Shown: positions 4,395 to 6,917 of the stretch, one piece after another
How positions within the stretch are numbered: the first letter of the stretch is position 1
Layout of the letters: the number at the start of each line of letters is the position of its first letter
NCBI GenBank assembly: GCA_026395675.1
Contig: JAPLYF010000004.1
Span: forward strand, 1 to 6,917
Source: Candidatus Parcubacteria bacterium
Lineage (GTDB): Bacteria > Patescibacteriota > Patescibacteriia > CAIXNZ01
DNA length: 6,917 nucleotides
Direction of reading: 5' to 3'
Notes under the pieces: model-generated
Told to the model about the DNA's origin: nothing
The model's input: the letters and a program-made list of their open reading frames with translations, nothing else
Database searches by the model: none
Made by a program: the position numbers and the translations under genes

Positions 4395-5705
4395 ATGCCA
4401 AAAACAAATTATTATATTTTAATTTTCCTTGCCAGTTTATTGATTTTTTTTATTTGCCGACAGTCATTTGCTTTAGAAGTTGGCTTGAATTATGGCAATG
4501 AAAGCGGGCTGGCAGCCCAAGATATCAGAGTGACTATTGCTGAAATTGTCAGAACAGCTATGGGTATTTTGGGTATTATGGGCGTTGTTTTGATAATTAT
4601 TAGCGGATTTTATTTTATGATAAGCAGGGGAGATCCGGAGCAGCAAGCCAAAGCTAAAAAGATCCTGATTTCCGCCTTGATTGGTTTGGTTATAGTTTTA
4701 TCAGCTTATTTTTTAGCAAGTTATATCTTAAATAAGCTGATTGAAGCCACTGGGCCGCAGCCGCCGGCAGGCAATGCAAATGTTAATGCCAATGTCAATG
4801 CCAATGTCAATGCAAATACTAATGCCAATGCCAATGAGAATTCTAATGTTAATGGCAATCAAAATACTAATAATGTTTCACTACCGACTACTTATAACTG
4901 CACTGGCCCAACTCCTGACAATGCTACTTTTTGTCCCAGTCCTAATGCTACAGAATTAACAGCAGATACTCAAAAGCAACTGGCCTTAAACTGTTCTTAT
5001 GATCCGACAAAATGCGAATATATCTGCCAGCTGGATTTTAATATCGTAGATGGCAGCTGTGTTAATGGCGATCCTTCTTTGCCCTCTGATTATCAAGCTT
5101 ACTATTCTTTTACTACTGGAGCAAATGATTTATCAAGCAATCATTTTGACGGCACGGTTTACAGTTTTAGCGGGGGTACACTTACTCCAGATCCTTCAGC
5201 GATTTCTAATGGTTATCTAAACCTCGATGGTTCTCATTTTGTCAAAGTTGATAGTTTTTCTATTGGTCCAAGCTTTACGGCTTTGGCTCGGGTTAAGTCC
5301 GATATTGATGCCTGGAACACTCACGGTTGGATACTAAGTACCCAAAATAATAATGGCTTCATAATCCATCCCAATGCCTATACCACCACTGACAAAACAT
5401 GGAGCGGTTATATTTATGATAATACTGGCAATAGGAATCTATGGCTTGCAGTCGGAACTTATAACATGGTTGGCATTAACATAAATGAATGGCATACCTA
5501 TGGTGTTGAATATGATAATGAAAATAAAATTGCCAAAATGATTCTTGATGGCAATGTTGTTGTTTCCAAACAAATAAGTATAGATAGAGGCGTAAGTAAT
5601 AGCAATATAATTTTGTATATCGGGCATGATATTTTTGCGCCCAGCTCAAGATTTGGCAAGGGGCAAATAGATTGGGTTTATATCTATAATCGTGCTTTGT
5701 ATTGA
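4395..5705 (+). CDS. Surface protein: VirB2/TrbC-like helix pair fused to a LamG domain
   Basis: The ATG start at 4395 (436 residues) is preferred because it gives a normal signal peptide, MPKTNYYILIFLASL to QSFA, cleaved before LE (about residue 26). An in-frame GTG at 4359 would add 12 residues; neither has a Shine-Dalgarno. Next come two membrane helices (about 48-74 and 89-114) joined by a short loop SRGDPEQQAKAKK, the layout of VirB2/TrbC-like pilin subunits common in these genomes. Then follow an Asn-rich repeat linker (127-160), a segment with six cysteines (169, 180, 200, 207, 211, 222; pattern C-x10-C-x19-C-x6-C-x3-C-x10-C), and a LamG/concanavalin-like domain (about 233-436) ending QIDWVYIYNRALY, typical of LamG. 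It is probably membrane-anchored with the lectin-like domain exposed, acting in adhesion or glycan binding; the ligand is unknown. Confidence 0.85.
   Translation: MPKTNYYILIFLASLLIFFICRQSFALEVGLNYGNESGLAAQDIRVTIAEIVRTAMGILGIMGVVLIIISGFYFMISRGDPEQQAKAKKILISALIGLVIVLSAYFLASYILNKLIEATGPQPPAGNANVNANVNANVNANTNANANENSNVNGNQNTNNVSLPTTYNCTGPTPDNATFCPSPNATELTADTQKQLALNCSYDPTKCEYICQLDFNIVDGSCVNGDPSLPSDYQAYYSFTTGANDLSSNHFDGTVYSFSGGTLTPDPSAISNGYLNLDGSHFVKVDSFSIGPSFTALARVKSDIDAWNTHGWILSTQNNNGFIIHPNAYTTTDKTWSGYIYDNTGNRNLWLAVGTYNMVGININEWHTYGVEYDNENKIAKMILDGNVVVSKQISIDRGVSNSNIILYIGHDIFAPSSRFGKGQIDWVYIYNRALY
4773..4874 (+). repeat. Asn-codon repeat encoding a flexible linker
   Basis: About 102 bases of 6- and 12-base units built on AATGCC/AATGTC/AATGTT encode alternating Asn with Ala, Val, Thr or Gly. 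The units have drifted in sequence but keep Asn at every second position for most of the run, so selection on the linker composition is likely. Such runs can change length by slippage. It is preceded by GCCGGCAGGC (4763-4772), a core also seen in the GC-rich palindromes of this window. Confidence 0.8.
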
Positions 5706-5777
5706 TGGCACTTTAATGTGAAATTTTTTTAATAATAAACATAAATTTTTTAAAATAATTAATTTATTTTTAAAAGT

Positions 5778-6503
5778 ATGTTGAATAAGGCCATGTCCGC
5801 CAAGGGCGGATCCCTGCCTGCCGGCGGGCACGGCGCCTCTGGCGGAAAAAAAATTATCCTAGCGCTTTTAGTTCTCAGCCTAGCCGGTTGCGGCCAAGGC
5901 GCGCTTAAAAATCAGAAAGCAACCAATCAACAGTCAACCAATCAACAAGAAGCAGTTTCAGAAAAGACAATGCCAAGTGGCGTTGCTGGTAAATGTACTC
6001 CTGGGCCAGTTGATCTTGAAGGTTATGGTGACAAGGGTAAAAAATTAGCTAATTGTTTTGTGCAATATCCGGGCGAACCGTCGCGCCAGGATAAATCATA
6101 TTATATTGTGGAAGATATTTGCGGCCAGTTTACCAAAGAATTTATGGAAAATATTTTGGGCCAGAAAATTGTTAAAGTGCAGCCGCCTTTAGTTAATGGT
6201 TTATACAATTGCTCCTATTATTATGATGACAAAAATTATGTCATGCTGGTCATGGACTATTTGAGTGTGGCAGATCAAAAGAAGGGCAGGGAATTTATTG
6301 GTCACAAAATTATGGTTGATAATCGTATTCCCATGGAAAATTTTTATGCAGTGCAGGAAAACGGCATTATCAATACTGTTTATTTGGTTTTGGGCCCGGA
6401 AAAATTTATTAGTATTGAAAGAGCCAGCGCCCAGGTTTTATCTGGCAATGAGGTTTTGCAGTTCGCAGCCAGGTTAGCCAAGGAAATAAAGGATTACAAA
6501 TAG
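5778..6503 (+). CDS. Lipoprotein with palindrome-derived N-terminus
   Basis: The 241-residue precursor has the lipobox LAGC (35-38) after a hydrophobic core KKIILALLVLS. The N-region before the core is unusually long and Gly-rich (MSAKGGSLPAGGHGASGG, residues 6-23) and is encoded by a GC-rich palindromic repeat. The normal signal peptide would begin at about the KK. An alternative ATG at 5793 shortens it by 5 residues; neither start has a Shine-Dalgarno. After C38 comes a Gln/Asn/Lys/Thr tether (39-65), then a mixed domain (about 70-241) with C73, C93, C115 and C145: VEDICGQFTKEFMENILGQKIVKV, LYNCSYYYDD, YVMLVMDYLSVADQKKG, and a C-terminal helix. The order IC-helix-ILG, then NCSYYY and strands, recalls small secreted lipoprotein domains such as DUF3558, but I cannot confirm a family. 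It is a surface protein of unknown function. Confidence 0.8.
   Translation: MLNKAMSAKGGSLPAGGHGASGGKKIILALLVLSLAGCGQGALKNQKATNQQSTNQQEAVSEKTMPSGVAGKCTPGPVDLEGYGDKGKKLANCFVQYPGEPSRQDKSYYIVEDICGQFTKEFMENILGQKIVKVQPPLVNGLYNCSYYYDDKNYVMLVMDYLSVADQKKGREFIGHKIMVDNRIPMENFYAVQENGIINTVYLVLGPEKFISIERASAQVLSGNEVLQFAARLAKEIKDYK
5796..5846. repeat. GC-rich palindromic repeat inside the lipoprotein signal peptide
   Basis: TCCGCC (5796-5801) pairs with GGCGGA (5805-5810) around AAG, and TGCCTGCC (5815-5822) pairs with GGCGGGCA (5823-5830) apart from one wobble. A third GGCGGA (5841-5846) can compete for the first arm. The block is 51 bases, a multiple of three, and its GC content contrasts sharply with flanking sequence that is almost all A and T. 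It shares CCTGCCTGCC (5813-5822) with the element at 447-534. Confidence 0.7.
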
Positions 6504-6528
6504 ATTAAAATATTAGTAGTATAAAAAT

Positions 6529-6917
6529 ATGATAATCAAAACTAAACAATTTATTATCAGACCGTTTAAAATATCCGATGCCAAAGATATTGTTAGGAAT
6601 ATAAACAATAAAAATGTCTCGATCTATCTTTCGACCGTGCCATTTCCTTATGGAATTAAAGATGCAAGAAAATTTTTAAGTAAAGTTGTACCCCAATATA
6701 AAATAAAAAATCCCAATACTTTTGCTTGTGGCATTGAAATAAATGGCGAGATTTGCGGAGGAATAGGTTTGCATCGTTTGGAAATTGGTCATAAAGCAGA
6801 ACTTGGTTATTGGCTGTCTGAAAAATATTGGGGCAAAGGCATTATGAGCAAAGCAGTAAATCTGTTCGTGTCCCAGGGTTTTAAAAAATTTAAATTAATA
6901 AGGATTTATGCTTATGT
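6529..6917 (+). CDS. GNAT-family N-acetyltransferase, RimJ/RimL type (3' end outside window)
   Basis: ATG 6529 opens a frame that stays open to the window end, giving 129 residues. The start matches family practice: MIIKTKQFIIRPFKISDAKD, with the RPF and D of the first strand. Then come VPFPYGIKDARKFL (37-50), a central strand pair with CGIEINGEICGGIGL (67-81), ELGYWLSEKYWGKGIMSKAV (91-110) with the YWGKG acetyl-CoA-binding turn, and RIYAY at the end. These are the hallmarks of Acetyltransf_3 enzymes, which move acetyl from acetyl-CoA to an amine; RimJ and RimL modify ribosomal-protein N-termini, but many relatives act on other substrates. About 40-50 residues are missing at the C-terminus. 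No Shine-Dalgarno is visible and the gene lies 25 bases after the upstream stop. Confidence 0.85.
   Translation, partial: MIIKTKQFIIRPFKISDAKDIVRNINNKNVSIYLSTVPFPYGIKDARKFLSKVVPQYKIKNPNTFACGIEINGEICGGIGLHRLEIGHKAELGYWLSEKYWGKGIMSKAVNLFVSQGFKKFKLIRIYAY

Noticed and set aside
4773..4874. CRISPR-like or tandem intergenic array
   Set aside because: The short units lie in frame inside a long coding sequence and encode an Asn-rich linker; there are no spacers.
1958..5705. UGA recoded as glycine (as in Gracilibacteria/Absconditabacteria)
   Set aside because: The TGA at 5703 follows a natural LamG end, and the TGA at 1958 lies within the 342-residue gene's terminator. No gene contains an internal TGA.
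5706..5740. Terminator after the LamG gene
   Set aside because: CAC/GTG around TTTAAT before a T-run gives only a 3-bp stem, too weak to call.
5646..5831. - strand open frame beginning MPAGRQG
   Set aside because: Its start is just the palindromic repeat read backwards and the rest crosses AT-rich spacer and the LamG 3' end; no ribosome site.

Overview
The window looks like a chromosomal segment of an uncultivated bacterium of the Candidate Phyla Radiation (Patescibacteria, Parcubacteria-like). This is inferred from four things. The genes are AT-rich but studded with short GC-rich palindromes whose core is CCTGCCTGCC/GGCAGGCAGG. The tRNA has no encoded CCA. There is a pilin-like two-helix protein with an Asn-rich linker and a LamG domain, and there are several small lipoproteins. 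TGA ends genes at natural domain ends, so the standard bacterial code fits.

Positions 1-803: the 3' end of a gene on the + strand, probably dnaX (DNA polymerase III gamma/tau), is followed by about 515 bases without an intact gene and then an intact tRNA-Gln(CUG). The gap holds several GC-rich hairpins and two degenerate copies of the 5' half of that tRNA. Each copy appears to be split by a GC-rich insert at a different point in its D-arm.

Positions 804-2847: two unrecognised genes converge. A 342-residue charged protein on the + strand has a good promoter, Shine-Dalgarno and terminator. A 204-residue protein on the - strand has a near-consensus promoter. A hairpin between them can terminate both strands. 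The - strand promoter lies back to back with that of the next + strand gene.

Positions 2848-6503: four intact genes and one remnant, all + strand and nearly all for exported products. They are a secreted HNH-family nuclease, a lipoprotein with a carboxypeptidase-regulatory-like beta-sandwich domain, a broken lipoprotein gene, a large surface protein (signal peptide, VirB2/TrbC-like helix pair, Asn-rich repeat, Cys-rich segment, LamG lectin-like domain), and a third lipoprotein whose signal-peptide N-region is built from a GC-rich palindromic repeat. The inferred theme is the cell surface: attachment or binding of surrounding polymers, plus breakdown of external DNA. The window ends inside a RimJ/RimL-type GNAT acetyltransferase gene.

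No CRISPR array, insertion sequence with a transposase, or prophage gene is visible. The most unusual signals are the repeatedly interrupted tRNA-Gln copies, the pilin-like/LamG fusion, and the spread of palindromic repeats into coding sequence at low-constraint points.
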